A stretch of 64,000 nt of DNA from Kuschelorhynchus macadamiae (GCA_030620095.1 JAUTXW010000869.1:620001-684000), one strand, 5' to 3'; positions 51,085 to 63,311 are shown, counted from the stretch's first letter. The notes: generated by a model from the sequence alone, not told the origin. Numbers and translations are program-made.

Positions 51085-52620
51085 TTAGGTGAATTTTTCT
51101 AATTTCTTGAGGCAGTGCAGTTCTCGACTTCCTGGTGAAAATATGCCATTACCAGAACTTGATCCTATGACTGGATTTTGAGATGTAGAGTGTCAAAATT
51201 TTGAATTTATTTTCTTGGTTTAATCACCCGGCCAAAATTTTGTTCCTATTTTTGCCAATTAACCAGTTTAAAATTTTGGGAAAATTAAACGAAATACATC
51301 CACAAAAGAATAGAGTGCTATATATACATATAACTCAGTCAGTCGTAAAATTTATGGAATGCCTAAAGTACTCATGCATTAACAGTTCTAGTTACAAGAT
51401 CTCAAAATTTATTACTAATATTCTGTCATCTGCCAAACACAGATTTTGATATACAACAAAGAATTTATTTGAATTTTCAACGCTTATTAAAAATATTACT
51501 ATACCTGAAAACTATATTTAAATTAGTCTGGACGTGGTATCTTTATTTACTAATATACTGGGAGAATTTTTTTTTCGAGGTATCTCTAATATTTGGCCAG
51601 ATGTAAAAATAGTGCAGTCTTGTCTTTGTAATCAATGCCTTTAATTGTTAATTATTTATTTGATACTAGCTACTGTACTTATAACCACAATTTTATCAAC
51701 AAATACCGTTTCTAACAATTTAAGTTGACGACTATGTCACGGCGATAGCAAAAGATAGAGCAGATATTGTTTTACAAACATTTAATAACTAGCACAGTAA
51801 CATACAGTTTACAATAGAAATTGAACAATATTCCCAACTACCATACTTGGATCTTTGACTAATATGACAAAACAATAATATATTGACTGACTGGTTTACG
51901 TACCAGCTTCTAACAGAATATTAAGTTTTCATTCATCACACCACAATACAAACAAAAAAGCAACAATTAAATCATATAAAAATAGGTTTCAATAACTTTC
52001 AAGCGCACAGTTCATACAAAATAAGTTGGAAAAATTAAAAGGCATTCTCAAAATTAACGGATACCCTAAACACTTCCTTAGCTCAATTTTAAATAACATA
52101 TCGAACCACTACTAATTGTATCACGGGAACACTTATAGTGAGGAAAAAGTTATCCTATGTCCGAGGCCTATATCAACAATTAAAACTTAAAACTGATATT
52201 CAGTGAAACCAAATACTCTATAGTTCCTACTAATAAAAATTTTATTGGGAATCTGTACACAAAATTAAAACAGAAAGAACAATTTAATAAAACAGCAAAT
52301 GTTATTTATATAATTCCATGCCAAAAATGTAACAGTGTTTATATTGGCCAGACACAAAACAACATATCGAATAGGCTTTAATTTCTCAAAATGTTTATTT
52401 TTTTATTTATAACTACAAAATTAATCTCATTTAGACAAAAGGGGAGGATTTCAAGAAGCTACTACTTTCTGAGTTTCTGCTTCAAGAGAAGAAAATTAAA
52501 GACAAACAATTCAAGATTTTATCAAGGGGAATTTTTGTCCATTAAGGATACAGAAGGCGTGTCAAAAAAGAGCAGTGAAAAACTATTAAAATATGATGGA
52601 GTTTTATTTGACTCTTAAAT
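51085..52620 (+). mobile_element. Penelope-like element with RT and GIY-YIG remains
   Basis: Plus-strand pieces in the expected order: CINSSSYKISKFITNIL (51380), ITIPENY then ISLDVVSLFTNIL (51500-51560), VDDYVTAIAKDRADIVLQTF (51724, the Tyr of YVDD is a stop codon), FTIEIEQYSQLPYL, TDWF, a stretch like SNRILSFHS, LKGILKINGYPKHFL (52030), and then VIYIIPCQKCNSVYIGQTQN (52298-52358), the IP-C-x2-C plus GIY-YIG start that follows RT in Penelope elements. Many stops and shifts make it inactive. No flanking direct repeats were established. Confidence 0.8.
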
Positions 52621-53815
52621 TTCACCAGCTCTAAATTTAAGAATAATTTAAAAATATTCAAGCAATTCCATTTATATTTTTGTTCTTTGTGAGCCAAAAA
52701 TTAAGTGATAATTTATCGTGAAGTTTTAAAATTTGTATTATTATGGTTACTATTAAAATTAAAATATATTTAAAGGCACAAAACCAAAATAAATAAAAAA
52801 TGTACAAAATACATTTAATTTTCTAAAAAAGACTAATATTTTAGAAACGATCCAACATTTGGTAAATTTTTGCAATGCAATGTTTTAGTAAAATAAATGC
52901 GAAGAATTTTATTGATTCAATAATATCCTTTGACAGAAATGGAATGTATATATTTATATCTATAAGGTGATGTATGTATTTATATCTATATCTATAAGTT
53001 GAGGGTTTCTTTTTAAAAGACGAGACGAGATGATATTAGGTCGAGACGAGAGTACAAATTTTGTTTCATCTCGCGGCATCACTAGCCGAAGAAGATGAAT
53101 TGGGCACCTGATGGGCTAATAGCAGACTTGGGAGCAGTGACATGACCCGACAATTTTTCGGGAAGGAGAGGTCTAAATTATATTGTTCATTGAGTTTAAA
53201 TTCTACCACAGTTATTCAATTAAGTTTCTTGGAACATGGGAAGGTAAAAACGACTGACTAAAAAACCTAGGAAGCAGTTCGCCCTCGTGTTTTCACTCTT
53301 TTATCCCTAGAAACATCCTAAAGATATTAATAAATTCAAATACAAACATTTAAAATGGTTTTAAAACACTTTTGTGAAGATTGATACATAAAACAAAGTT
53401 CCATAGATGTAAGACAAAACCATTTAACACAGTTAATTTCCTTAACCGTGAATTCTCCTCGTTATTAATCCTTCCTTTGATTGAGAATAGTAAAGTTTGA
53501 TCATCCTTAGTTTAGCTTATAGCCAATTAGTAGCTACATATATAAATTATTTTATCTTTCACTTTTTGTACAAAAGAATTGATTCTTTATAAGGGTACTT
53601 TTTGGTAACTGGGTAAAACCAATCTGTAAAGGAACACAACGGGAAATTCCCTCCTGAATCCTTACTTTTGTCTACAAGAGTAAAAGAAAACTAAATGAAA
53701 ATGGGCGGATCTAGATAGGAGCATACTTCACTAATTCTAATAAATGGAAAGATTCATGATCATAATCATTAATAAGTTCTAAATAAAGGAAATTTACTGA
53801 TTTTTGAAACATTTT
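52621..53815. other. Intergenic with short local repeats
   Basis: At 52955-53000 TATTTATATCTATAAG-type units repeat. At 53020-53080 GACGAGACGAGATGA and TCGAGACGAGAG resemble transposon ends common in insects, without a partner found. No gene. Confidence 0.4.
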
Positions 53816-54310
53816 AATAGACCACCATTTTGTTCGATCCTATTCCTATACTATACCCTATATCACTTCCAATTTTTGTACAAAGTTTGAAGTCAAATAA
53901 GAAGGTGTTTGACGCTGATTTTTTAGAAATTTTATTATGCCTCCATTTTGTTTTGCCATCTTGGATTCGCTCAAAAATTTTACTACTTCATTTCTATGTC
54001 GCACTTGATTTTTATTCAAAATTTGAGGTAAATTGGATAAGCAGTTTTTTAGTAATTATTTTTTTTACATTTTACAAGGCCCCCATTGTTCCGCCACACT
54101 GGATTTTTACCGGGATGTTACCATTTAATTTCTATATGATCTTCATTTTTGACCAAAATTTAAAGTAATTCGGGTAAGTAGTTTTTTACTACCGCGAACA
54201 GACAGACCGATCGAATTGAGAAAACGTGTTTTTTTTGCATCTAGGTACCCTGAAACGTGAAGATCTAAAAAATTCTCGGAGGGTGATTTTTTCACGATTA
54301 CAACATTTCA
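53815..54310. repeat. Diverged threefold repeat upstream of Kap3
   Basis: Three related units at about 53820, 53930 and 54070 share the pattern CCACCATTTTGTT / CCTCCATTTTGTTTTGCC / CCCCCATTGTTCCGCC, then TTTCTAT, TTTTTGTAC/TTCAAAATTTGA/GACCAAAATTTA and AGTAGTTTTTTA. The end carries ACAGACAGACCGATCG and GAAAACGTGTTTTTTTTGCA with GGTACCCTGAAACGTGAAG, a tail that looks like a dispersed insect repeat. Family not assigned. Confidence 0.6.
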
Positions 54311-54500
54311 ATTTTAAGCTTATATAACTTTTTCAGTAACACAAAACGTAGTTTACGTCGTGTTTGTACAATAAAGTATACTTTTAATAGAAATTTTATA
54401 TCGGAGAGAGAATGCTGCTCCTCTAACCTCCAGTGTTTGGAAGCCACCTCATTATTCTAAAACACAGAGTACTTTTTTTGGTAATAAGAAGTAACTACAG

Positions 54501-54517
54501 TATTTTTATTGTTTCAG
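54501..54517 (+). other. Splice acceptor just before the Kap3 start codon
   Basis: TATTTTTATTGTTTCAG ends at 54517, seven bases before ATG 54525. The pyrimidine tract and AG are typical. It implies at least one upstream 5' UTR exon that I cannot place. Confidence 0.75.
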
Positions 54518-54524
54518 ATACATC

Positions 54525-56966
54525 ATGGATCCAGAAGTCGCCAAGTATATGAGAACAGAACGTAAACCAGGAGCCCTTGATGTCCATCCAAATATCGATG
54601 CTATTGTTCTCTCTTATGACGTCGACGTTCAAATATTAGGACCAAAAGAGAATTCGTTACACGGTGAAAAGAAGGCATTGAAAAAAATTATCGAATTACC
54701 AATGATTAACAGCAGAACAGATTGTCATGGACTTGCAAGAGAAGTAGTTAACCAGTGTGAACTAATCCATCATTCCCGAATTTCGGAGGTTGAGCAGATA
54801 ATATATTATCTGAAAAAAAGAAAATTACATGGTGGCGCGAAAGGCGAGGGTGACAAAAACGGCGATGTAAGTAACGTTATGGAAGCTAACTATAATAATT
54901 TGTCGGACTATATCGATCTTCTGTACGAAGGTATGCCGGAAAAAGTAAAAGGAGCCCAGCTGATACAGTCTCTCTCGAGAGATCCAGAGAACTTAGAAGC
55001 ACTGTCCAAAAACGAAACTCTCATAAGCGCTCTGGGGCGCGTCCTACGGGAAGACTGGAAGAGAAGTATTTCCTTGAGCACTCATCTAGTTTTTACATTT
55101 TTTTGTTTTTCCATGTATTCTGCTTTCCACCACATAATTCTAAAATGCAAGGTGGGATCTATATGCATGGATATTATTGATTTTGAGCTCAGAAGGTATG
55201 ATAAATGGAAAGCAGAATTAGAAGGGGGCGATGCTCCTTCTGATCTACCAATAGTGAAAAAATCCTGTCCAAATAGTGCTAGCATGTCAGAGATTCCTCG
55301 AAGTCGCATTCCTGAGCCTGTCCGTCCAAAATCTGGACATTTTTCCGATGTAAATATTAAAGCGGCTATGGATGCAAATAAAACTACTACAGAAAGTAAT
55401 AAAACTTTAGATGGAAGCATATATGATGAGTTGACCACTTCAATGGAAAGTTTGAATGACAAACGCCTTACTCCTGAACAAAAAGTTAAAAGGTTCAGAA
55501 CTCTAGTTAAAAAGCAGGAACATCTACTCCGCGTGGCTTATTACCTTCTACTAAACATTGCAGAGGATGAAACAGTCGAGGAAAAAATGTCGAAAAGGAA
55601 TATTGTAGGTTTATTAGTTAAAGCTTTAGAGAGGAATAACGATGATTTATTAATTCTCGTTGTAACATTCTTGAAAAAATTGTCTATAATGCAATGTAAT
55701 AAAGACATTATGGCCAACTACAATATAATTGAGAAACTACCGAAAATGTTGGATTCGAGAAGTGCGGATCTAGTTCATTTAACGCTGAAACTTTTGTTCA
55801 ACTTGTCTTTTGATACTAGATTTAGAAGCAAAATGATTAAAAGTGGATTTATACCAAAAATTATCAACTTTATAGGAGATGAAAGGCATCAAGAGGTTGT
55901 AACGAAACTGCTCTACCATTTGAGCTATGAAGAAGAGTCCAAACATCACTTTGCTGATTCAGTTGGCCTTATTGTCGATATGCTGTTACTAAATGTAGGC
56001 AATGAAGGAGATAAAGTAATGATTGCTTTATGTATAAATCTGGCAGCTCATCCCGAAATATCACAACAAATGGTAAGGGAAAATAGGTTACAATCTCTAG
56101 TAACACGAGCGTTTACGTTTGAAGATACTATGCTTATGAAATTGATACATAATATATCTAATAACCTATCTATTTCCCCATCGTTTATTGAGTTTGTTGG
56201 TGATATTGCCAAAGCAGTAGTCGAGTCTAAGGACCTCGATTTTGTGACAGAATGTATTGGCATTTTGAGTAACCTTCATTTACCTGATTTGGATTGGGCA
56301 GAAATATTTAAACATTTTGGTCTGTCTAATTGGATTAAACATATAATAAGCATAAATAACACTGACCCAGAATTGGTTCTACAGGTCATAGTTTTATTAG
56401 GAACAGCAGGGGCAGACGAAAATTGTGCTCAGCTCTTATGTGAAGATGGAATTATTATGACTCTTATAGATTTACTTAAAACTCATCAGGAAGATGACGA
56501 AATAGTTCTACAAATTGTTTATGTATTTTATGTCAGCTTATGGTATGAAAATAATGTGGAATATTTAATATCAAAAACGGATGTACCGGCTTACCTTATA
56601 GATTTATTGCAAGATAACAATAAAAATATTAGGAAAATTTGCAGTATGTGTTTAAACATAATCTCCGAGCATAACAGTTCCTGGGCAGATAGAATAAGAA
56701 TTGAAAAGTTCAGGCATCATAATGCTCAGTGGTTACAAATGGTAGATTCACAGCAGTTGGAACCCGATGAAGAAGATGAAGATGAACTTCCTCCTTATCT
56801 GGACACAGAATATTTAAGTCAGGCAGTTGTTCGTCCTGTAACAGCTGTACACAAAATACATGATATGGATTTACTTGAGGAAAAAGACGTTGATTATGAC
56901 TATTTTTCCAGTAATCGAGATGACGATCTGGATATCATGGAAGATTATGATATGGAGGACCTGTAG
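54525..56966 (+). CDS. Kap3: Kinesin-associated protein 3 (KAP3/KIFAP3 orthologue)
   Basis: This is the non-motor subunit of heterotrimeric kinesin-II. In the family it binds the motor tails and links cargo, acting in intraflagellar and other microtubule transport. The 813-residue frame from ATG 54525 to TAG 56966 is unbroken. N-terminal KAP domain: DVHPNIDAIVLSYDVDVQIL and CELIHHSRISEVEQIIYYL. Then LSDYIDLLYEGMPEKVKGAQ, VLREDWKRSISLSTHL and armadillo-type repeats (LLLNIAEDE, LVVTFLKKLSI, LLFNLSFDTRFR, LCINLAAHPEI, LSNLHLPDLDWAEI, VFYVSLWYENN, YLIDLLQDNNKNIRKICS). The acidic tail ends DIMEDYDMEDL. Compared with vertebrate KAP3 there is an insertion of about 70 low-complexity residues at 225-320 (RSRIPEPVRPKSG, Thr/Ser-rich). 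No intron interrupts the coding region. Confidence 0.97.
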   Translation: MDPEVAKYMRTERKPGALDVHPNIDAIVLSYDVDVQILGPKENSLHGEKKALKKIIELPMINSRTDCHGLAREVVNQCELIHHSRISEVEQIIYYLKKRKLHGGAKGEGDKNGDVSNVMEANYNNLSDYIDLLYEGMPEKVKGAQLIQSLSRDPENLEALSKNETLISALGRVLREDWKRSISLSTHLVFTFFCFSMYSAFHHIILKCKVGSICMDIIDFELRRYDKWKAELEGGDAPSDLPIVKKSCPNSASMSEIPRSRIPEPVRPKSGHFSDVNIKAAMDANKTTTESNKTLDGSIYDELTTSMESLNDKRLTPEQKVKRFRTLVKKQEHLLRVAYYLLLNIAEDETVEEKMSKRNIVGLLVKALERNNDDLLILVVTFLKKLSIMQCNKDIMANYNIIEKLPKMLDSRSADLVHLTLKLLFNLSFDTRFRSKMIKSGFIPKIINFIGDERHQEVVTKLLYHLSYEEESKHHFADSVGLIVDMLLLNVGNEGDKVMIALCINLAAHPEISQQMVRENRLQSLVTRAFTFEDTMLMKLIHNISNNLSISPSFIEFVGDIAKAVVESKDLDFVTECIGILSNLHLPDLDWAEIFKHFGLSNWIKHIISINNTDPELVLQVIVLLGTAGADENCAQLLCEDGIIMTLIDLLKTHQEDDEIVLQIVYVFYVSLWYENNVEYLISKTDVPAYLIDLLQDNNKNIRKICSMCLNIISEHNSSWADRIRIEKFRHHNAQWLQMVDSQQLEPDEEDEDELPPYLDTEYLSQAVVRPVTAVHKIHDMDLLEEKDVDYDYFSSNRDDDLDIMEDYDMEDL

Positions 56967-59195
56967 AAGTGTAGAAGTACATACTTTAACTGTGAGAATT
57001 TATACAAATCTAGTCAATTTTTGTTACCTATATACATTTTGCTGTTTAGTTAAATTATTTAGCAGTGAGTAATATATCTGTATATTAGTTAAGAATATAT
57101 TTGTAAGATATACAAATTACGATTTAAGATTAATTGCGATAAAAATGATATTTTTATAGATATCTTCTTGATATGATTTTGCACAACACTGTAAATTAAG
57201 TTAACAATTAAGGCTAGGCTACATATATGGTAGACCTCAAAATGAAAAAAAAATTATGAATCGAAATGTAGTGGCCATTTAGTATTTATACTAATATTTG
57301 TGCTTCGCAGTAACAGTATTTAACCCTAGTCAGTTCCGAAATGTTTATTATTATATAATTACTGTATGAATGCGAAATAAGTTAAGCATGCATAGGGTGT
57401 AGGTTTTTCTTATAAAATGGGCATTTAATTTATTTCTTACCATGGAAATGATCTCTTACTTCATTCAGTAAAAATACAAGCAGTTATATTTTTGTTTTAT
57501 ATGTCTTTCAGGGACGGACCCAAGAGAAATTATTTTAGGAGGCGGCATTACAATTTTTCAAAAACCATTTTGCCAAATACTTATTTAATTGACATAAAAA
57601 TATATTAACATATTTAAAAAAAAACAAAATATTTAGGTGATTAATTTTGTAAATTCCACATTTTCCAACTTTTAATTTATTATTTCTAGTTGGGCCAATG
57701 ATACCGCAATAATTTTTGAAATAAACCTGATACAATTTTTCGCATTTATGCAACATCCATGAGTTTAAAAGTTCCTATTAGAGATCGCAAAACATTTTTT
57801 AGCGTATGCAAACTGGCATAACTGGAAAATTAGTAAAAACATGATTCTTCTCTAAATCCATCCACATCCACGGTATCATTCATTGAGGAAACGTTTCCTT
57901 CTTTTTTTTGCAGATCCTAAAAATAATCCAGCTCACCACTTTATTTATTCACATGTAATAAAGAATTTTTGATTTTTTTTTTCACTTTTTTACTTGCAGT
58001 AAAAGAATTTTGGTAAAATACTTTTAAATTTTAAGTTTCTGTATGTAATATTACACTTAAAATCAGTTTATGTGCAAACCCGCCAAATTGAACGTTTTGT
58101 TTTTTTTTTTAATGTGGATTTTTTAAATTAGAAAAAAATATTTTCAGCGTCCCTGCACAAGGATCTGGTTAATTCTAAAATTCATTGATATAACCGAATT
58201 TATAATATCCAGGGAAATATTTTTTGGAAAAAAGTTAAACAGTTTAATTAGTGCTCGGGAATTTTCTATAATATCGTTTACATTTCTCTAGAAACAATAC
58301 TATTAAAATATCCAAATAAAGTTTTTTTTTAATATTCGTTGTCTCAAAAGAGCGGCAATTAAATTGTATCTTCTGGTGCGTTGTCATTCTCTCGATCTAA
58401 TACCTAATTGCCTTGCCACCGCCGTATCAGGTTCTCATTTTGCAGCTGCTTTATCAGTGAGTGTACCACGGCTTTTATTTTTCATTAGACCTAGATTTAC
58501 CTTCACTGGACTCATGTTTCTGTCTTCCTTAGTCCCGTTTTCTTTGGTTTATATAAATCTCCCTCTGTTGTTTACTTATAAGATACAAAAAAGCTTTATA
58601 AGTACTGGGCAGGCTTTCTGTATTTTTTTGGCCATGCTGGGCTGCGTTGCTTGAAACCATCAGTAATGACGTACAAGTATCCACTCACGGGAGAGCCAAA
58701 CCACAGCTTCTGTTGCCGCAGTAGAGTAATTGATGGCAGTGCAGCATTGAGTCGGTATAGAACGTTGTATTGGATTGAATTTTACTGATGTAGTTCTTGT
58801 TGTCTAGATTTGTCATATAAACTCTTCCCTTAACTTCTGTATATAATGGGGTAGATTCTTGCATGATTCATAGACATTTTTGCTTCACTTATGAACTATC
58901 GTTCGAAGTCGGAAACATACCATGTGTCTATGTGTGGTCTGGAAAGCGTTGTATTTTAACATTGATGTGCTCGTGCCTAAGGCGTTAAAATAGTTTTTGG
59001 TTTAATGCAATAAACTTTTTACTTATTCTTTTCTATATTGGTCTTCTCATTTATTAAGTAGCGACTCTATTATATTATATATCTTATTTTGCTCTCAAAA
59101 TTAATGCTCAATTCCCTATTGTACCTTGTTATATGTATATAACATTAACTTAATAAAATATATGGACTGGCCCTGTCACATCTGCGCAATGTTTT
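56967..59195. other. Kap3 3' flank and unassigned DNA
   Basis: The Kap3 3' UTR must begin here. The first AATAAA seen after the stop is at about 57957, so the poly-A site is uncertain. A frame at 58364-58654 matches nothing known. No other gene. Confidence 0.45.
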
Positions 59196-59210
59196 ACCTT
59201 GACGCCAAGG

Positions 59211-59346
59211 CGTAAGAGAGATGGAGCGAATAAAGGCGGAGATCCCACTAGTTGCTAGAGAGATACATTTTTGTCTCTATTAGCTCCATCTCTGTCACAA
59301 CTATTGGGATTTGCGCCCTAATTAGCTCCATCTCTCTGGCACTGCG
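59211..59346. repeat. Imperfect palindrome, probable MITE remnant
   Basis: GTAAGAGAGATGGAGC at the left pairs with GCTCCATCTCTCTGGCAC at the right, and GATCCCACTAGTTG pairs with CAACTATTGGGATT further in. A third copy of the GCTCCATCTCT motif sits in the centre at about 59283. GC-richer than its surroundings. No coding content. Confidence 0.7.
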
Positions 59347-60255
59347 TTGGAGTTAATGAAGCATCGCAAAGCCTTCAATTATCCTACTGTTATAGGTATC
59401 TTCGGTAATCCTGATTTATTAACGCTTTTCACCAACACGCAGTGCTGTACTGTATTTTCCGAAATGTTTAGGTACGGCACCATTAATAATTTATTATTTA
59501 CTAAGCGTGAAAATTTTGTGATAAAGCCTTTTTGTCTTTGCGCTATTATAATACTCATATCCAAAATGATTAGTCTTATTCATATCGGCAGGGTGTTTAT
59601 CGGTAATTTTCAAATTTGATGATATTTTAGGGGGGTACTTACCTACTTTTGGCAATAAGGTTTACCTTTATTGTCATTAAGATTGCTGTAATTGTATCAA
59701 GTTTGTCGATGTTTAAACCTACCTCCATTTTCTCTTATTGTGTTATTCAGGGTGTTTTACTGTTTTTTCTATTATTATGGTTAGAATTATTACTTTCTGT
59801 TTTCCCAGTTCCCCTCTCGCCTATTTATTGAGACGAGCGTGAATCATTTATTTCAGAGTGCCGTATTTGCACTACAATTTTTACCTCAATATGAGATATC
59901 GGATTTCTATATTCTTTAACGCGTTAGGCTAATAACAGTGTCGTTGTTTTATTGAACGGCATGTCTATAATGAACCTTATTTGAATATTCCAAAGCTATT
60001 ACCTAATTAAGAAGTAATGAAATTTTAAACCACGGCAACTAATGAACTGATAATTACTTTTATGGATTTTTTAGATATAAAGGGTACAAGAATGAGTACT
60101 GACGAACTTCAATATATCACTATATACTTACTTCTATAAATAACAACAAGAGGACAGACAATTGCTGCGTATATGATGCATTCTTTATTGCATGAAGATA
60201 ACTAGACAATAATGCAGCAGGCCATGTTTTTGCAAGCATAAAATTGCGTAAATGT
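59347..60255. other. Unassigned DNA
   Basis: A frame at 59347-59619 has no recognised relative. Nothing else is seen. Confidence 0.4.
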
Positions 60256-60257
60256 AG

Positions 60258-61290
60258 CTCTTCTTTTAGTTGTCAGTTTACTGAAGTATTATTATTTAAT
60301 TGTCATTCGAAGTTTATTGATTAGAGCAGAGTATCGGGTCTTTTGTGTAACGCAGTACATTAAATCTGAATCCATAACAGAAGTTCAAAGTAGATTTTGC
60401 GTTCAGTTCAATTTACCCAGAAGAGAAAGAGTTCCTTCCAAGAAACACGATTTTAAATTGGTGCCAATTGTTTAGTAATAATGGTAGTGTATCCTCAAAT
60501 TATCCTGGTCCAACGAAAACTATACGTACACCAGAAAATATATTAAAAAAGCGCTCTGGAACCAAACAATCACAGGCACTGCAAATTTTAAACTGAAGTT
60601 TAAGATGGATTCTTCATGATGATTCTATCATGCACCCCTATAAAATCCAAATCGTTCAGCAACTTTTACCAACTGTTTTTCCACTACAATTAGAATTCTG
60701 TACTTATTTTTCGGATATGTTAAACGAAAATTCTGGTACTGTAAACATCATTGTCTGATGAAGTCGATTTTTTACCTATCGGGAGCAGCCAATAAGCAGA
60801 TCTGCCGATACTTGTCGTCGGAACAACCAAAACAAATTCGTGAACAACCACATCATTGAGCAAAATTTGCTTTTGGAGTCCTTGGTCCTTACTTCTTTGA
60901 AGAAAATGGACTGTACATTCAAATCGTTATCTTCACATGCTCAAGAACTTTTTACCTAGCGAAATTCAGAGACTAAGAATACATAGGAATCCAGCCCTGT
61001 AGTGGGGCAACATACCTTCGACTGCTACTCTTGTAAATATTTTTCCTGGAAATGTCATTTACTGACGCGGCAACATTAATTTAATCCCCAAGGTCACCTG
61101 ATCGGATTACTTTTGTAGGGTTTTTTAAACTTATTTACTAATCGTCCTGAGACTCCTGAAAATTAATAGTACACAAGAAGTAAAGACAATGAATGGGCAA
61201 ATATTAGAATCAGTGATGTGAAGTTTTCAAGATGGTTTGCTAGAGTGTATTATAGAGGCAGGCATTTACCTAATTTAAATAATAAAATAT
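60258..61290 (+). pseudogene. Mariner-like transposase relic with DUF4817-type HTH
   Basis: Plus-strand reading in several frames gives ESITEVQSRFCVQFNLPRRE with RVPSKKHDFKLV (DUF4817-like N-terminal helix-turn-helix), then RTPENILKKR, SLRWILHDD, YKIQIVQQLLPT, then SLSDEVDFLPIGSSQ (first catalytic D), ANKQICRYLSSEQPKQIREQ, FGVLGPYFFEENGLYIQ, RYLHMLKNFLPSEIQ and a second-D region that is damaged. The third block near 61085 (NPQGHLIGLLL, expected PPRSPDLT) is weak. Many stops: an old dead copy of an IS630/Tc1/mariner element. Confidence 0.75.
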
Positions 61291-62800
61291 TCTTTAAAAC
61301 AGCGTTGTTTTTTCTAATAAATTAGTATCTCGTTCGTAATTTTATTTTATTTAGGAATATTGCCAAAATGTATTGAAACTCGTCAGTACTCATTGCCGTA
61401 ACCTTATAGGTATTATTTAGTAGTAATATCTCTTGCAAACGTCATTGTGAAATCAACTCTTCAGATCAGTAATACTAACAACTAAATAATATAATTTTCC
61501 TCCAGAATAATGTTAAATTCGTTAAACCAGCTTATAATGTATTAAATACATTAATCCAACGTCTTTAATTATAACCAAACGTCTGATATTTAAGTCCCTC
61601 ACTCACAAGTGTCCGGTCGTGTAACTTTGTAGTTAACAAATCGCGGTGTGTTCCGTGTGTCCATTGTATTGATTAAAAAATTTGCGACAGATAATTTCTT
61701 TGTCGGATCCTGGCTGCTCTGGTGAATGAAGGCTTTAAACACTCTGACACGTATAACAAAACCCATAATATTTGTAAGTTATCCATAAGAGAGATCGCAT
61801 GAAAAAATTCGAATTAGCAATATTAATAAAACCTTTATTAGTCCATATACAGTATTCCAAATAGCACCTTTTAGCGTAGCAATAGTTATAGACGAGATGT
61901 TAATTAGTTTTGAACATATTTTTGTTGTTAAATTATTATTTCAGTAGTTTCTTATTATTATATAAAACTTGAATTATTTAATTTATTAAAATACATATTT
62001 TTACATACATTTTCATTTTTCCAAACACCCTAGCATTTGCTACCAAAAAAGTTATTTTTTGTTACACCTTCAAAATCCATTATCAGCCATATTTTTGTAA
62101 ATTCATGACCGCACCTTCATCTGCAAATGGTAAAAACAATCTAGTCAATAAAAAATAAGTTGTTTATTGTAGTGGATTTTAATTCTTTCCCTGTTGTTAG
62201 TTATGACAGTCTGTTCTTTGGGGGTTTACAAGAAATACCGCAGATTAACTCTGGTGTAACGTGTTTTTTCTATACAATTACAATATAATGGTATTTATGT
62301 TCTGTGTTTTTTTACATAATTCCGTACGTTGTGAACTGAAACGTTGTTTAATTAAGTTAACTTTATTTCAGAGATTGAAATACCGATATATTGATATATC
62401 GGCAGCTGTTGCCGATTTTCGGTATAGTGTAGGCAAAATAAGTGTCTATATATCGACATATTGTATAAAATAAAAATTGTAGAAAATAAATAACATTAAC
62501 TAAGTAAATGCAATGTTATCAAAAGTTTCCCCAAGTGTATTTTATAAAAAAAATCTTTTATTTAATTGTAAATGGCTCAAAGAAATATTATCATTTTTAT
62601 TTAAAGTTTCTGGATCCGACTCACCCACTGTATCTTAGCTTCTTATTATATGTTGTACGAAGCTAAAGTCTGTTTATAGTGATCGCTGACGCTTTCGTCA
62701 TACCTTTACCCTCTCTGTTTTAACCGCGTTTGTTGAGTTAGACGGAAATTCGACACGTCACGGACGTAAGTCAAACTGTAAAAAATTAAATTTCCTGCGA
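61291..62800. other. Unassigned DNA
   Basis: About 1.5 kb without a recognised gene. Slightly GC-richer pieces at 61600-61740 and 62640-62770 suggest transposon 5' ends, but no match can be named. Confidence 0.4.
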
Positions 62801-62802
62801 TC

Positions 62803-63311
62803 GTGCGGAAATGTAACTTTTCAGGACTACTAGCAGAAGGAAGAAGCCAATTTGTTCATATTGGTGCGATATCTGATGCGGGTAATCTTCTATTGGGTGT
62901 CCCACAGGGGTTAATATTGGGACTGCTACTATTTTTAATATACACTGCAGATTTGCCTAGCACTGTACATCTTCCACTATCTACAACTACGCAGATGACA
63001 CACAACTCATTTATAGTTTTTTTCCTGATCAGACTACTGCAGACATCAATCGGGAACTTGCGAATATGGCTTCTTTTTGCAAAAAACACAATCTATCTTT
63101 AAACACTCACAAAACCAAAACTCTGCTGTTCTGTTCATCTGGAAACCACACACAACTACACAATGTTTTAAATTTAAAAATAAATCAGCAGCCCTTAGAA
63201 TTTGTTCAGTCCCCAAAAAATCTCAGTCTAGTATTTGATTGCGAATTCAGATTTCAACAAAACATAAAAAACTTAACTCATTATCTGCTTAAAGATTCTG
63301 TATTCAAATAG
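62803..63311 (+). pseudogene. LINE reverse transcriptase fragment
   Basis: Plus-strand frame 1 gives LLGVPQGLILGLLLFLIYTADL. After a shift near 62980, frame 2 gives NYADDTQLIYSFFPDQTTAD and NMASFCKKHNLSLNTHKTKT, LLFCSSGN and a post-palm part to 63311. The YADD residues are intact, and only one shift separates the two halves. Truncated at both ends: it stops abruptly where the hAT end begins. Confidence 0.8.

Noticed and set aside
58364..58654. 96-codon frame after Kap3
   Set aside because: Hydrophobic, without known relatives. The reverse strand shows equally weak hints of a transposon, and nothing decides between them.
59347..59619. 90-codon frame next to the palindrome
   Set aside because: No recognisable motif, and its opposite strand is also open; likely chance.
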